A stretch of DNA of 64,000 nt from Porticoccus sp. W117 (GTDB lineage: Bacteria > Pseudomonadota > Gammaproteobacteria > Pseudomonadales > Porticoccaceae). The position numbers and the translations under genes are program-made. Numbering within the stretch: position 1 is the first letter of the stretch; the number at the start of each line of letters is the position of its first letter. The notes beneath the pieces are model-generated. The model was given only the letters and a program-made list of their open reading frames with translations. It had not been told where the DNA came from and did not search any database. Shown piece after piece: positions 1 to 7,932 of this stretch. The DNA is taken from the NCBI RefSeq assembly GCF_030341905.1, contig NZ_JATAAF010000001.1, forward strand, positions 62,001 through 126,000, given 5' to 3'.

Positions 1-703
1 CGCCGATGCAGACCCGGAACCCGCACTCTTTAAAGACATATCCCCCGCCTGGAGCAACGCCAATCTGCGTCACCTGGCGCGAGTCACCCGCAGTCGTTGC
101 ATCCTCGCCCACGTGCGTGCAGCCACCGCCGGATTACCGGTCACCTATACCAACTGTCACCCTTTCGAAGAAGGCCACTTAAGTTTTATGCACAACGGCG
201 AACTGAGCTGCTTTACCCACAAGCGGCGCCAGTGTTTAGCCATGCTCTCGGATCGCGCTTACGGAATTATCAAAGGCACTACCGACTCGGAATTTTTGTT
301 TGCACTTTTTCTGGATAACTACTGGAAACTGGCCAATATCGAAGAACCGCTACAGCGTATGCAGCAAGGCTTATCCGCCACAATCGAACAGGTAGCATCA
401 CTGTGTGACCAAAAGAGTTATGGCACCAGCACACTCAACTTGGTGGTGGCCGATGGCAGCCGCGCCGTTGCCAGCCGCTATACCGATGGCACCCCGGAAG
501 AAGCCAACTCTCTCTATGTGCAAAGTGGTGGCAGTTATTGCTGCGACGATGGCCATTGCAGTATGGAAACACAAGACAACAACCACCGCTCGGTGATTAT
601 TACGTCGGAAGGGCTAAATGACGACCCGCGTTGGCAGCGGGTGCCAGTGAATCATTTTGTGACGGTTGATGTTGAGTTGGAAGTGGGGATAACAGAAATT
701 TAG
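1..703 (+). CDS. Class II glutamine amidotransferase (5' end outside window)
   Basis: This open frame enters from the left edge and stops at 701-703, so the start and the N-terminal catalytic cysteine are not visible. The visible part has the conserved features of YafJ/EgtC-type class II glutamine amidotransferases: a HVRAAT strand, a TNCHPF turn and the HNGEL motif that forms the glutaminase pocket. In the family this domain releases ammonia from glutamine or hydrolyses gamma-glutamyl bonds; the acceptor substrate cannot be read from this fragment. No neighbour is visible upstream to place it in a pathway, so ergothioneine synthesis is only one possibility. It is followed by a heptamer repeat array, not by a co-oriented gene. 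Confidence 0.8.
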   Translation, partial: ADADPEPALFKDISPAWSNANLRHLARVTRSRCILAHVRAATAGLPVTYTNCHPFEEGHLSFMHNGELSCFTHKRRQCLAMLSDRAYGIIKGTTDSEFLFALFLDNYWKLANIEEPLQRMQQGLSATIEQVASLCDQKSYGTSTLNLVVADGSRAVASRYTDGTPEEANSLYVQSGGSYCCDDGHCSMETQDNNHRSVIITSEGLNDDPRWQRVPVNHFVTVDVELEVGITEI

Positions 704-706
704 CAG

Positions 707-746
707 TTTCGGGTTTCGGGTTTCGGGTTTCGGGTTTCGGGTTTCG
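707..746. repeat. Tandem heptamer array (cgggttt units)
   Basis: Just after the amidotransferase stop, the 7-base unit cgggttt is repeated about five and a half times. The inverse motif (cgcgaaacccg) occurs at about 847-857, beyond a REP-like palindrome, so the array and this motif flank the palindrome in inverted orientation. Confidence 0.85.
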
Positions 747-753
747 CAGACTT

Positions 754-825
754 TGTCATTCTGAGCGCAGCGAAGAATCTCTTACTTCGTATCCCTCAAT
801 ATCCTTCACTTACGCTCAGGATGAA
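754..825. repeat. REP-like palindrome (tgtcattctgagcg ... cgctcaggatga)
   Basis: An imperfect inverted repeat begins with tcattctgagcg and ends with cgctcaggatga, with a short asymmetric centre. It belongs to the same broad class as the copy at 35370-35454. It lies between a plus-strand gene end and a minus-strand gene end, where it may also work as a bidirectional terminator. Confidence 0.65.
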
Positions 826-871
826 AAATTGACTCGATCTGCCCGCAACGCGAAACCCGTAACTCGCAACC

Positions 872-2233
872 TTATTTTTTCCTCCGCAACGGCGCAAACC
901 CCTCTTCCTTACCACTATCATGAATCGGCTTTTTACCAGGCCGCCGCTTATTGGCCGCTTTTTTAGGAGTGGCGTTTTTGGCGGTTTTCTTTGCCAGCTT
1001 TTTCTTTTTCGTGCCAGCGGCCTTGCCGGAAGCCTTGAGTTTTTTCGGTCCTTTGTATTTGCCTTCCAGCCCCGCCACCACAAGTCGTTCAAAGCGAGTT
1101 TTCAGGTAGCGTTCGATAGACGCCATCAGGTTCCATTCGGTTGAGGTAATAAACGAAATGGCGGTGCCCTGCTCGCCGGCACGACCGGTACGACCAATGC
1201 GGTGCACATAGTCGTCACCGCTGCGGGCCATATCAAAGTTAATCACCAGGCCAACACCCTGTACGTCCAGGCCGCGAGCCGCTACATCGGTGGCCACCAG
1301 TACATCCAGTTGGCCGCGGCGCATCTGTTGCATCACGTGATTGCGTTCGTCCTGCAATAAATCTCCGTGCAAAATACCGGCGCGCAATTCACTGTTGTAA
1401 AGCCAGCCAACCAGTTTTTCCGCCCCAGCTATGGTGTTGGTAAACACTACGGTTTTTTGCGCGCTTTCTTGCTGCAGCAGTTTGAGCAACAGCTTTTGTT
1501 TGTGCTCAACATCGTCCGCCAACACAATTTGCTGCTGAATACTGCTGTGACGGGAGCGAACACTGTTCACTGCAATGGTTTGCGGGTTGTTGAGCACCGC
1601 ATCTGCCACCTTGCGAATACCGCGATGTTTCAAGGTGGCCGACAGCAACAGCGTTTGGCGCTGCAGGTTGCAAGCCTTGGCAATGGTCAGCACGTCTTCA
1701 CTAAAACCCATATCCAGCATGCGGTCGGCTTCGTCCAACACCAGCACTTCCAGATCGGAAAAGTCTGCTGAGCCTTTTTCCAAATGTTCCAAAATGCGCC
1801 CAGGCGTGGCGACAATAATCTCCGGGTTTTTGCGCAGCATGGCTTTTTGAAAGCGAAACTCCTGACCGCCGGTAATCACATCCGCTTTCAGGTGGGTCAT
1901 TTTTTTTAGCTTGATACAGTGCGCCAACACCTGTCGCGCCAACTCGCGAGTGGGGGCCAGCACCAGTGCCCGGGTGCCGCTTTTGGGGGCATCAGCTTGC
2001 AGAAAACGCTGCAACATGGGCAGCAAAAAAGCCGCACTTTTGCCACTGCCGGTTTCTGCGGTTACCAACAGATCCTGCCCTTGTAAGGCTGCAGGAATCA
2101 CTTGAGCCTGTACCGCTGTGGGTTCGCTGAAGCCCTCTTTGCCAACTGTCTCAAGCAGGCGCCCGTGAAGGCCAAAATCTTCGAACTGAGGCTGGGCTTT
2201 ACCTTTATTATCACTCACCGTTTCATCAACCAC
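872..2233 (-). CDS. DEAD-box ATP-dependent RNA helicase, RhlE-like
   Basis: The protein has the full DEAD-box helicase series: the Q-motif region (FSEPTAVQAQVIP), Walker A AETGSGKS near residue 60, PTRELA, DEAD, SAT and the C-terminal HRIGRTGRAG box. Family members unwind short RNA duplexes in ribosome assembly or mRNA decay. The last 60 residues are rich in lysine and alanine, a basic tail common in RhlE/SrmB relatives that binds RNA. I chose the GTG at 2231-2233 because GGAGG sits eight bases before it and because GTGGTTGA overlaps the bolA stop by eight bases, which suggests translational coupling. A GTG at 2216-2218 is an alternative. Longer versions starting upstream would lie inside bolA. 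The exact helicase subfamily is uncertain. Confidence 0.9.
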   Translation of the reverse strand: MVDETVSDNKGKAQPQFEDFGLHGRLLETVGKEGFSEPTAVQAQVIPAALQGQDLLVTAETGSGKSAAFLLPMLQRFLQADAPKSGTRALVLAPTRELARQVLAHCIKLKKMTHLKADVITGGQEFRFQKAMLRKNPEIIVATPGRILEHLEKGSADFSDLEVLVLDEADRMLDMGFSEDVLTIAKACNLQRQTLLLSATLKHRGIRKVADAVLNNPQTIAVNSVRSRHSSIQQQIVLADDVEHKQKLLLKLLQQESAQKTVVFTNTIAGAEKLVGWLYNSELRAGILHGDLLQDERNHVMQQMRRGQLDVLVATDVAARGLDVQGVGLVINFDMARSGDDYVHRIGRTGRAGEQGTAISFITSTEWNLMASIERYLKTRFERLVVAGLEGKYKGPKKLKASGKAAGTKKKKLAKKTAKNATPKKAANKRRPGKKPIHDSGKEEGFAPLRRKK

Positions 2234-2540
2234 CTTTACTGCCTCCCATACAATTGGGAGATGCCGGCGCCTCACTGACTTCCCCCCACTCTTCCGGGCT
2301 ATAGGTATGCAATGCCAGAGCGTGCACCTCCCCGGCCAGTTCTTCACTGAGAGTCCGGTATACCGCCTGATGGCGCTGCACCTGGCGTTTGCCGGTAAAG
2401 TTCTCTGTGGCCATCACCACTTTAAAATGGGTTTCCGAATTGGCGGGCACCGAGTGCATATGACTCTCGTTAATCACCTGCAGGTGGCTGGGGCTGAATT
2501 CCCGCTGCAATTTTTCTTCGATCTGTTGCTGAATGGACAT
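2226..2540 (-). CDS. bolA: BolA family protein
   Basis: This 104-residue protein matches the BolA fold, with the conserved SHMHSVPANSETHF segment and the RHQAVYRTL helix carrying the histidine used for iron-sulfur cluster binding with monothiol glutaredoxins. BolA proteins act in iron-sulfur trafficking and as stationary-phase and envelope morphology regulators. The last 20 residues (proline-, serine- and glycine-rich) extend beyond the usual domain. The gene is the first of a two-gene unit, and its stop overlaps the GTG start of the helicase downstream. Confidence 0.92.
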   Translation of the reverse strand: MSIQQQIEEKLQREFSPSHLQVINESHMHSVPANSETHFKVVMATENFTGKRQVQRHQAVYRTLSEELAGEVHALALHTYSPEEWGEVSEAPASPNCMGGSKGG

Positions 2541-2577
2541 AAATAAAATAACGTCGACGGCTGTAAAAAGGCCGCCA

Positions 2578-3474
2578 TTATACCGGTGCTGTCAGCCATT
2601 GGCGTAACTGTTGTATGGATTGTCGTCCGGATTTTCCTTCTGGTACCGCCAGATAATATGCCTGGTCACATTGCAAATCCTGTTCGCAAGCCCGAACCAG
2701 ACGCCCATCCGCCAGCTCATCGCGAACAAAATACCAAGGCATGATAGCCACACCCAAACCCTGCAGTGCCGCTTCCAACAGCAGCTGGAAATACTCCAGC
2801 CGCGGGCCCGGCAACTGCCCAATCTGAGCGGCACTTATGCCGGCATGCTGCAGCCAAAGGTGAGATGATGACAGTTCACCGGTTTGATGCAGCAGTGGCA
2901 TTTGAGCGATACCTTCCCGCTTGACCAATGGCTCGCCACCGTTTTTGACAAGCAAATCCGGGCTACATACCGCCAGCAAAGTCTCCGCCATCAACAACTG
3001 ACATTCCAGGCCGGGCCAATTGCCACTGCCAAATAAAATGGCCAGATCGTAATCTCGCGCTGCACCGTAGATGCGGCCCATATCCGTATCCAACTCGAAT
3101 TCCACCGGCGGCACACCGCCTTTGTCCCTGCCCTGCCCCATGCGCGGCAGCAACCAGCGGCTGACCAGCGCCGGTTCCGCCGCCAGCAACAATGGGCGAA
3201 CGCAGCCACTAGCGGCATCTGCGGTGGTGGCTTCCAGCTGATCCAGCAGCGGCTTCAAAGCCACAGCGTAGCTTGCTCCTTCGGCGCTCAGGGTCACACC
3301 CTGTTTGCTGCGCACAAACAATTGCATACCTAGAAATTGCTCCAGATTTTTTATCTGGCGACTTACCGCACTTTGGGTCAGGCACAGCTCGACACCAGCC
3401 TGGGTAAAGCTGAGGTGGCGAGCAGCGGATTCGAAACACTCCAGGGAAATCAGGCTGGGGATACGTCGCCTCAT
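2578..3474 (-). CDS. LysR-type transcriptional regulator (GcvA-like), likely regulator of aruIH
   Basis: The 298-residue product has an N-terminal winged helix-turn-helix (residues 1-65, with SFTQAGVELCLTQSAVSRQI as recognition region) and a C-terminal periplasmic-binding-protein-like effector domain, the LysR architecture. Its N-terminus (IPSLISLECFESAARHLSFT) most resembles the GcvA group. It is transcribed away from aruI-aruH across a 136-base gap holding a GGTCAT-N11-ATGACC dyad, so it is the obvious candidate controller of that operon. The effector is probably arginine or a breakdown product, by inference from context only. Confidence 0.85.
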   Translation of the reverse strand: MRRRIPSLISLECFESAARHLSFTQAGVELCLTQSAVSRQIKNLEQFLGMQLFVRSKQGVTLSAEGASYAVALKPLLDQLEATTADAASGCVRPLLLAAEPALVSRWLLPRMGQGRDKGGVPPVEFELDTDMGRIYGAARDYDLAILFGSGNWPGLECQLLMAETLLAVCSPDLLVKNGGEPLVKREGIAQMPLLHQTGELSSSHLWLQHAGISAAQIGQLPGPRLEYFQLLLEAALQGLGVAIMPWYFVRDELADGRLVRACEQDLQCDQAYYLAVPEGKSGRQSIQQLRQWLTAPV

Positions 3475-3508
3475 AAAGGCTCTCCTGCGGCTGGGCTAAG
3501 GTGGGCTT

Positions 3509-3531
3509 GGTCATGATATTTTGGAATGACC
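3509..3531. promoter_or_regulatory. Candidate LysR operator (T-N11-A dyad) between the regulator and aruI
   Basis: The sequence GGTCAT, eleven bases, then ATGACC is a perfect 6+6 dyad with the T-N11-A spacing of LysR-type binding boxes. It starts 35 bases upstream of the regulator start and ends 79 bases upstream of the aruI start, where it could serve both autorepression and activation. The match is seen; the function is inferred. Confidence 0.6.
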
Positions 3532-3610
3532 CTAACACAAACAATCGCTTGCCCGCTATCACCGCTTCGCTAAAGTATTCGCCATCAAAGAACAGCGAAC
3601 AGAGGCACCC

Positions 3611-5203
3611 ATGGCAACCTGCGGCGAAGTATTGGCAAAATATCTTGAGGCTTATGGCATCGACACCGCTTTTGGCATTCCCGGCACTCACACCATCGAG
3701 CTGTACCGAGGGCTGCCGCAAACCAGCATCCGCCACGTTACCCCGCGCCACGAGCAGGGAGCCGGATTTATGGCCGATGGTTACGCCCGCGTAACCGGCA
3801 AGCCAGCAGCCTGCATTACTGTGTCCGGCCCCGGCGCCTATAACATTGCCACTGCCATGGGTCAGGCACTGCAGGACTCTGTGCCCATGTTGGTGATTTC
3901 AGCGGACAACAACAGTTGGGAAAAAGGCCTCGGTGAAGGCCGTTTGCACGAAACTCGCAATCTGCAAGCGGCCATGGCGGAATGCTCGGTGTGGAGCCAC
4001 ACTTTGGCACGGCCGGAAGAACTGCCAAAAGTCATGGCCCGCGCTTTCGCCATATTCAATAGCCAGCGCCCCGGCCCGGTACACCTGACCTTGCCACTGA
4101 ATGTGATCACCGCCAACGCCGATCAGGTAGCGGTAGAAACCTGGGCTTTGCCCAGCCGCCCAGCCCCGGCGCAAGACGCTCTGGCCGCCGCAGCAGAACT
4201 GTTAAACAATGCCCAGCGCCCTGTACTCGCATTGGGTGGTGGTGCCGCAGATGCCGCAGAAGCGGTACAACAGCTGGCCGACACACTGGATGCCCCGGTC
4301 ACCCTGACCCACAACGCCAAGGGTTTGCTGCCGGCGGATCATCCGCTGCTGGTTAATACCAGTCCCTCTTACCAGCCGGTACGCGATCTTTACCAAAGCG
4401 CGGATGTGATCCTTGGCATCGGCACCGAATTCAGCGAAACCGATTACGACTTTTTCTTTAACGGCGAATTCCACTTGGGTGAAGCCAAGCTGGTGCGTAT
4501 CGATATCGACAGCACCCAGCTGACCCGCAACGTGCGCCCGGACGTTTCACTTTGCGCTGACTCCCGTAGCGCCATCGACGCCCTGCTACCGCTTTTGCAA
4601 CAAGGCAGCCGCAATGGCGCTGCCCGTACAGCTGCCGTCAAAGAACAACTCGCGCCCCTCAATCACAACGGTTACCAGGTGTTTCTCGACAGCATCCAGC
4701 AAGCCTTGCCCGGCGCCATTGTGATGGGTGATTCCACCCAGCCCGCCTACTTTGCCGCCGCTCAATACGACGCCCCAGCAACGCGACGTTTTGCCAGTGC
4801 CGCCACCGGCTATGGCACCCTGGGCTATGCCCTGCCCGCCGCGTTTGGCGCCAAGTTGGCGCAGCCGAATTTGCCTGTGGTGTGCCTGATTGGCGACGGT
4901 GGTTTGCAGTTCACCATCAACGATTTATCCACCGCCGTAGAGGCGCAGATTCCGGTAGTGATACTGGTATGGAACAACCAGCGCTACGAAATGATCGCCC
5001 AGAACTTTGAAACCGCAGGCATGGAGCCCATCGCCTGCGATATTCACACACCGGATTTTGTTGCCATCGCCAAAGGCTACGGTTGCCCGGCACAACAAGC
5101 CCACAACCTGGACGAATTGCAGCAACAGATGCAGGCCGCACAACAACAAAATGTGCCCACACTGATTGAAATTTGTGAACAAGACTTTATTGGGGAGCAG
5201 TAA
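3611..5203 (+). CDS. aruI: 5-guanidino-2-oxopentanoate decarboxylase (thiamine diphosphate enzyme)
   Basis: The product (530 residues) is a thiamine diphosphate decarboxylase of the acetolactate synthase/pyruvate decarboxylase fold. It has the N-terminal catalytic region GIPGTHTIELYRGL with RHEQGAGFMADGYAR, and the C-terminal cofactor site GDGG ... NN. From memory, these blocks match Pseudomonas aeruginosa AruI closely (GIPGVHTLELYRGLP, RHEQGAGFMADGYAR, HPTGYGTLGYGLPA). AruI decarboxylates 2-ketoarginine to 4-guanidinobutyraldehyde in the arginine transaminase route. The gene is two bases upstream of the AruH-like aminotransferase, which makes the assignment much stronger than 'acetolactate synthase large subunit', the likely automated call. 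The ATG at 3611 follows a GAGG motif. Confidence 0.85.
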   Translation: MATCGEVLAKYLEAYGIDTAFGIPGTHTIELYRGLPQTSIRHVTPRHEQGAGFMADGYARVTGKPAACITVSGPGAYNIATAMGQALQDSVPMLVISADNNSWEKGLGEGRLHETRNLQAAMAECSVWSHTLARPEELPKVMARAFAIFNSQRPGPVHLTLPLNVITANADQVAVETWALPSRPAPAQDALAAAAELLNNAQRPVLALGGGAADAAEAVQQLADTLDAPVTLTHNAKGLLPADHPLLVNTSPSYQPVRDLYQSADVILGIGTEFSETDYDFFFNGEFHLGEAKLVRIDIDSTQLTRNVRPDVSLCADSRSAIDALLPLLQQGSRNGAARTAAVKEQLAPLNHNGYQVFLDSIQQALPGAIVMGDSTQPAYFAAAQYDAPATRRFASAATGYGTLGYALPAAFGAKLAQPNLPVVCLIGDGGLQFTINDLSTAVEAQIPVVILVWNNQRYEMIAQNFETAGMEPIACDIHTPDFVAIAKGYGCPAQQAHNLDELQQQMQAAQQQNVPTLIEICEQDFIGEQ

Positions 5204-5205
5204 TC

Positions 5206-6405
5206 ATGAGCGTACAAGGCAGCACTTTCACACAAAGAATCAGCAATGTCGCCAAGCGCCTGGATGGCGATGCCAGTGAAGTTTGGGAAGTACACGATAA
5301 AGCCTGCGCCATGGCAGACAACGGCGAAGACGTACTGCTGCTGTCTGTAGGCGACCCGGATCTGGATACCCACCCGGACACTATCAATCATGTAATTGAT
5401 CGCCTCCGTGAAGGCCGCACCCACTATTCCCCCAGCAGCGGTGAAGACAGCCTGCGTCGCATTATCGCCGATGTGGAAGACCGTTCCGCCCGACGCCCCT
5501 GCTCCGTAGATGAGGTACTGATATTCCCCGGCGCCACCAACGCCATTTACGCGGTAATGCGCACCCTGCTTAACGAAGGCGACGAAGTGATTCTGGCGGA
5601 GCCCATGTACATCGGCTACCACGGTATTTTCGACAGTATTGGCGCCAAACAGGTGCGCATACCACTGAACGCCGCCGATAACTTTTCCCTGGACATGGAA
5701 AAGCTCAAAGCCTCCGTCACCGAAAAAACAAAGGTGATTTTTATTAACACTCCGGGGAATCCGGCGGGCAATATGCTCAGCGAAGCGGAGCTGCGGGAAC
5801 TGGCCGACTTCAGCTACCGAAATAACATCTGGCTGGTGAGCGACGAAGTGTATTCCATGATCACCTTCAAAGAGCGCCACACCTCATTGCGCAAAGCCGC
5901 TGAACACCTGGACAACATCATCGTTATCGACGGCCTGTCCAAGTCCCACGCCATGACTGGGTGGCGTATGGGCTGGACGGTGGCACCGGAAAGCATCAGC
6001 AAACACTTGCTGAACTTTTCTGCCAGCACCGTATTTGGCTGCTGCCAGTTCGTGCAAGACGCCGCCGCCTACGCCCTGCAAAACGACTCCGCTTATATGG
6101 AAGAAATTCGTGGCGAATACCAGTCCCGCCGCGATTACGTCTGTCAGCGAGTAGCCGCTATCCCAAAACTCAGCTGCCCCACGCCAGACGCCGGTATGTT
6201 TGTGATGGTAGATATCAGCCAAGTGGCCGAGGATGGACAAGACTTCGCTCACCGGTTGCTGGATGCGCAAGGTGTATCAGTATTGCCCGGCATTGGTTTT
6301 GGTGAAGTGACGCGGAATTTTGTGCGGATATCGCTGGCGCAACCGGTGGAGATTTTGGAACCGGCATTTGATCGGATTGAGGGGTTTATAAACAGCCTTT
6401 TATGA
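5206..6405 (+). CDS. aruH: Arginine--pyruvate transaminase
   Basis: This is a fold-type I PLP aminotransferase of 399 residues with a THYSP substrate loop, the AEPMY segment, the NTPGNPAGN cofactor region and the Schiff-base lysine in GLSKSHAMTGWRMGW. Several blocks (SKSHAMTGWR, GMFVMVDI, RLLDAQGVSVLPG) agree with P. aeruginosa AruH as I recall it. The enzyme moves the alpha-amino group of L-arginine to pyruvate, giving 2-ketoarginine and alanine, the substrate of AruI encoded just upstream. The start ATG lies two bases after the aruI stop and has GGGGAG eight bases upstream. About 30 residues at the N-terminus precede the conserved core. A plain aspartate-family aminotransferase is the alternative. 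Confidence 0.82.
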   Translation: MSVQGSTFTQRISNVAKRLDGDASEVWEVHDKACAMADNGEDVLLLSVGDPDLDTHPDTINHVIDRLREGRTHYSPSSGEDSLRRIIADVEDRSARRPCSVDEVLIFPGATNAIYAVMRTLLNEGDEVILAEPMYIGYHGIFDSIGAKQVRIPLNAADNFSLDMEKLKASVTEKTKVIFINTPGNPAGNMLSEAELRELADFSYRNNIWLVSDEVYSMITFKERHTSLRKAAEHLDNIIVIDGLSKSHAMTGWRMGWTVAPESISKHLLNFSASTVFGCCQFVQDAAAYALQNDSAYMEEIRGEYQSRRDYVCQRVAAIPKLSCPTPDAGMFVMVDISQVAEDGQDFAHRLLDAQGVSVLPGIGFGEVTRNFVRISLAQPVEILEPAFDRIEGFINSLL

Positions 6406-6417
6406 TGCACGAAAGCA

Positions 6418-6441
6418 GCCCCTCATAGAGGGGCCCTATTT
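6418..6441 (+). terminator. Intrinsic terminator of aruI-aruH
   Basis: A gcccctc/gaggggc stem with a three-base loop (6418-6434) is followed by a T-rich run (ctattttt), 12 bases past the aruH stop. The 3' end of the convergent orphan frame overlaps it. Confidence 0.75.
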
Positions 6442-6839
6442 TTCGAAAGTTTTTCATCAAGAATTTTTTCTACTCTTTGCGGTCTTTCATTAACAGCTTC
6501 AGAATAATATTTTTTCGCAACTTGATTTATAAAAATCATATCGAGCTGATCTTTTTTAAGGGAAATCAAATTTGAATCAGCAGCCATATTTTCTATAAGC
6601 CAGCGCTCAAACTCATGCGCTTCTTTCTCTTCATATGCTCTTAGCGTATAAACAGTCAAATCCAAGCGATCTACAATAGACTTTATACGGTTAATAACTT
6701 TTTGTTCATTTATAACAATACCCCAAAATAGTGAGGAAATAACTACACCTAGAAAAACATTAAAAAGCCTAGACTTTAAAAATCTATTCAGGATTAACAC
6801 AGCCACTTTCATCTCCATGTTGGTAGTATGTCGGAACAT
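6423..6839 (-). CDS. Hypothetical single-pass membrane protein, AT-rich islet
   Basis: I do not recognise this protein of up to 138 residues. It has one strong hydrophobic segment near the N-terminus (about residues 25-45, NVFLGVVISSLFWGIVI) and a charged, mainly helical remainder. ATG codons at 6839, 6818 and 6812 are possible starts and none has a clear ribosome site. Base composition is clearly more AT-rich than the neighbouring genes, with lysine- and isoleucine-rich coding, which suggests recent acquisition. Its 5' end overlaps the end of the next reading frame upstream, and its stop lies in the aruH terminator stem. The arrangement recalls immunity genes overlapping toxin tips, but no domain confirms that. 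Confidence 0.4.
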   Translation of the reverse strand: MFRHTTNMEMKVAVLILNRFLKSRLFNVFLGVVISSLFWGIVINEQKVINRIKSIVDRLDLTVYTLRAYEEKEAHEFERWLIENMAADSNLISLKKDQLDMIFINQVAKKYYSEAVNERPQRVEKILDEKLSKNRAPL

Positions 6840-7059
6840 TCGCTCTATTAGCTAACTGTTGCGCAGTTGCTCGAACACCTCCGGCGTTGTATGTGCGGCT
6901 TTTTGGAAAAGCAACCGCAATCCCCCTTCTTCCCTCAAACCGATCAATATCGTTCATCTGGCCTGTGAGATAGTTTCCATAAGGGTCTGTGACAGTAAAG
7001 TTACCCGTAATAGTAGTAGAAGGTGGCGTTCGTTCAATTGAATCCCATCTGTCTGTCAA
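6784..7059 (-). pseudogene. Orphan C-terminal fragment, possibly a polymorphic-toxin tip remnant
   Basis: This open frame ends at 6784 and is open back only to an in-frame TGA at about 7114-7116. Its only usable start is a TTG at 7059 with no ribosome site. The product (PYGNYLTGQMNDIDRFEGRR, then KSRTYNAGGVRATAQQLANR and NVPTYYQHGD) looks like the end of a larger protein and not a complete small one. The QQLANRxxVPxY run resembles, by eye, the tail of domains found at the C-terminus of Rhs-type or effector proteins; this is weak. It overlaps the following membrane-protein frame by 56 bases. I read it as a decayed or displaced fragment. Confidence 0.3.
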
Positions 7060-7454
7060 AAAACTTAAAAATGATTCATCAAGATATAGTAAAACTCCAG
7101 ATGGAACATCTCTTCAAGATAGACTGATGATTTCTATTGGTCTATTACAATGAATAAAAAGTAGAATAATACCGATTCACGAATATCCGTTTTACCCTGT
7201 TTAGATGCTCAATTGGCTAACCGACACTTACCGCTGAATGCAGAAGTGCCCCTGTTACCGATCATTTTTGTTAATGACGCTTTTAAAAATAGTGCAAGAT
7301 TTTTGTTTTTGCAGAATTTTATGAACAACAAAAATGACTAAAAATAAACTTTTAGTCACAACAGATTAAAACAGCCAAAAACAGTTGGAGCTGGACAAAA
7401 ATTTGAGCTCCTCACAAGATTCAATAAATCCTGGCAATAATTTTATGATTATTG
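7060..7454. other. AT-rich non-coding stretch
   Basis: This 395-base interval has no convincing reading frame on either strand and is noticeably AT-rich. It continues the composition of the orphan frames to its left and ends sharply at the VOC gene. I see no insertion-sequence ends, tRNA or attachment-site repeat in it. Confidence 0.5.
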
Positions 7455-7829
7455 TTACCCCACATGCTGATCAACCAGCACCACATTGCCGTCCGGGTCT
7501 GTCACCATAAAGCTGCCGGGCCCGGTACCGGATTCATCCACTGGATTAGTAATCTCCACACCTTGCTCTTTTAAGCTCTGCTGCAATTGGCGCACATCTG
7601 TGTATTGATCGGTGGGTTGCGCATCTTGATCCCAGCCGGGGTTAAAGGTAAGAATATTATTGTCAAACACTCCCTGGAACAGGCCAATAATATGATCGCC
7701 ATTTTTCAGGATTAACCAATTTTGCTCTGGCTCGCCGCAAAACACCGAAAAGCCCAGCTTTTCGTAAAATTGTTTTGAGGCTTCCAAGTCTTTTACTGCC
7801 AAGCTGACGGAAAACGCACCCAGATTCAT
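7455..7829 (-). CDS. VOC family (glyoxalase/bleomycin-resistance fold) protein
   Basis: The 124-residue protein shows the paired beta-alpha-beta-beta-beta modules of the vicinal-oxygen-chelate family: LAVKDLEASKQFYEKLGF at the N-terminus and MVTDPDGNVVLVDQ at the C-terminus. Members include glyoxalases, dioxygenases and antibiotic-binding proteins. The substrate cannot be told from sequence. Two ATG codons are adjacent; the second (7829) has AGGAG at six bases and is preferred. It is separated from the oad operon by a terminator and appears monocistronic. Confidence 0.8.
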   Translation of the reverse strand: MNLGAFSVSLAVKDLEASKQFYEKLGFSVFCGEPEQNWLILKNGDHIIGLFQGVFDNNILTFNPGWDQDAQPTDQYTDVRQLQQSLKEQGVEITNPVDESGTGPGSFMVTDPDGNVVLVDQHVG

Positions 7830-7889
7830 CATGTGCTCCTTTTATTTTTAGTACTCTTTGTATAGCACAGTAGAGTGCTACAAATAAAA

Positions 7890-7911
7890 AACGGGCCTGA
7901 AAAGGCCCGTT
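7890..7911 (-). terminator. Intrinsic terminator of the oadGAB operon
   Basis: A perfect stem of eight pairs (aacgggcc/ggcccgtt) with a six-base loop is followed on the minus strand by TTTTTTATTTG, 22 bases past the oadB stop. Confidence 0.85.
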
Positions 7912-7932
7912 CAGACAGTGCGTTTTGGCGTA

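Noticed and set aside
707-746. Tandem heptamers as a CRISPR array or telomere-like end
   Set aside because: The units are contiguous with no spacers and there are no cas genes; the sequence continues normally on both sides.
5077-5880. Long open frame (267 codons) on the minus strand opposite aruH
   Set aside because: It lies fully antisense to the well-supported aruH and aruI coding sequence, is low in family-like features and reflects codon bias of the opposite strand.
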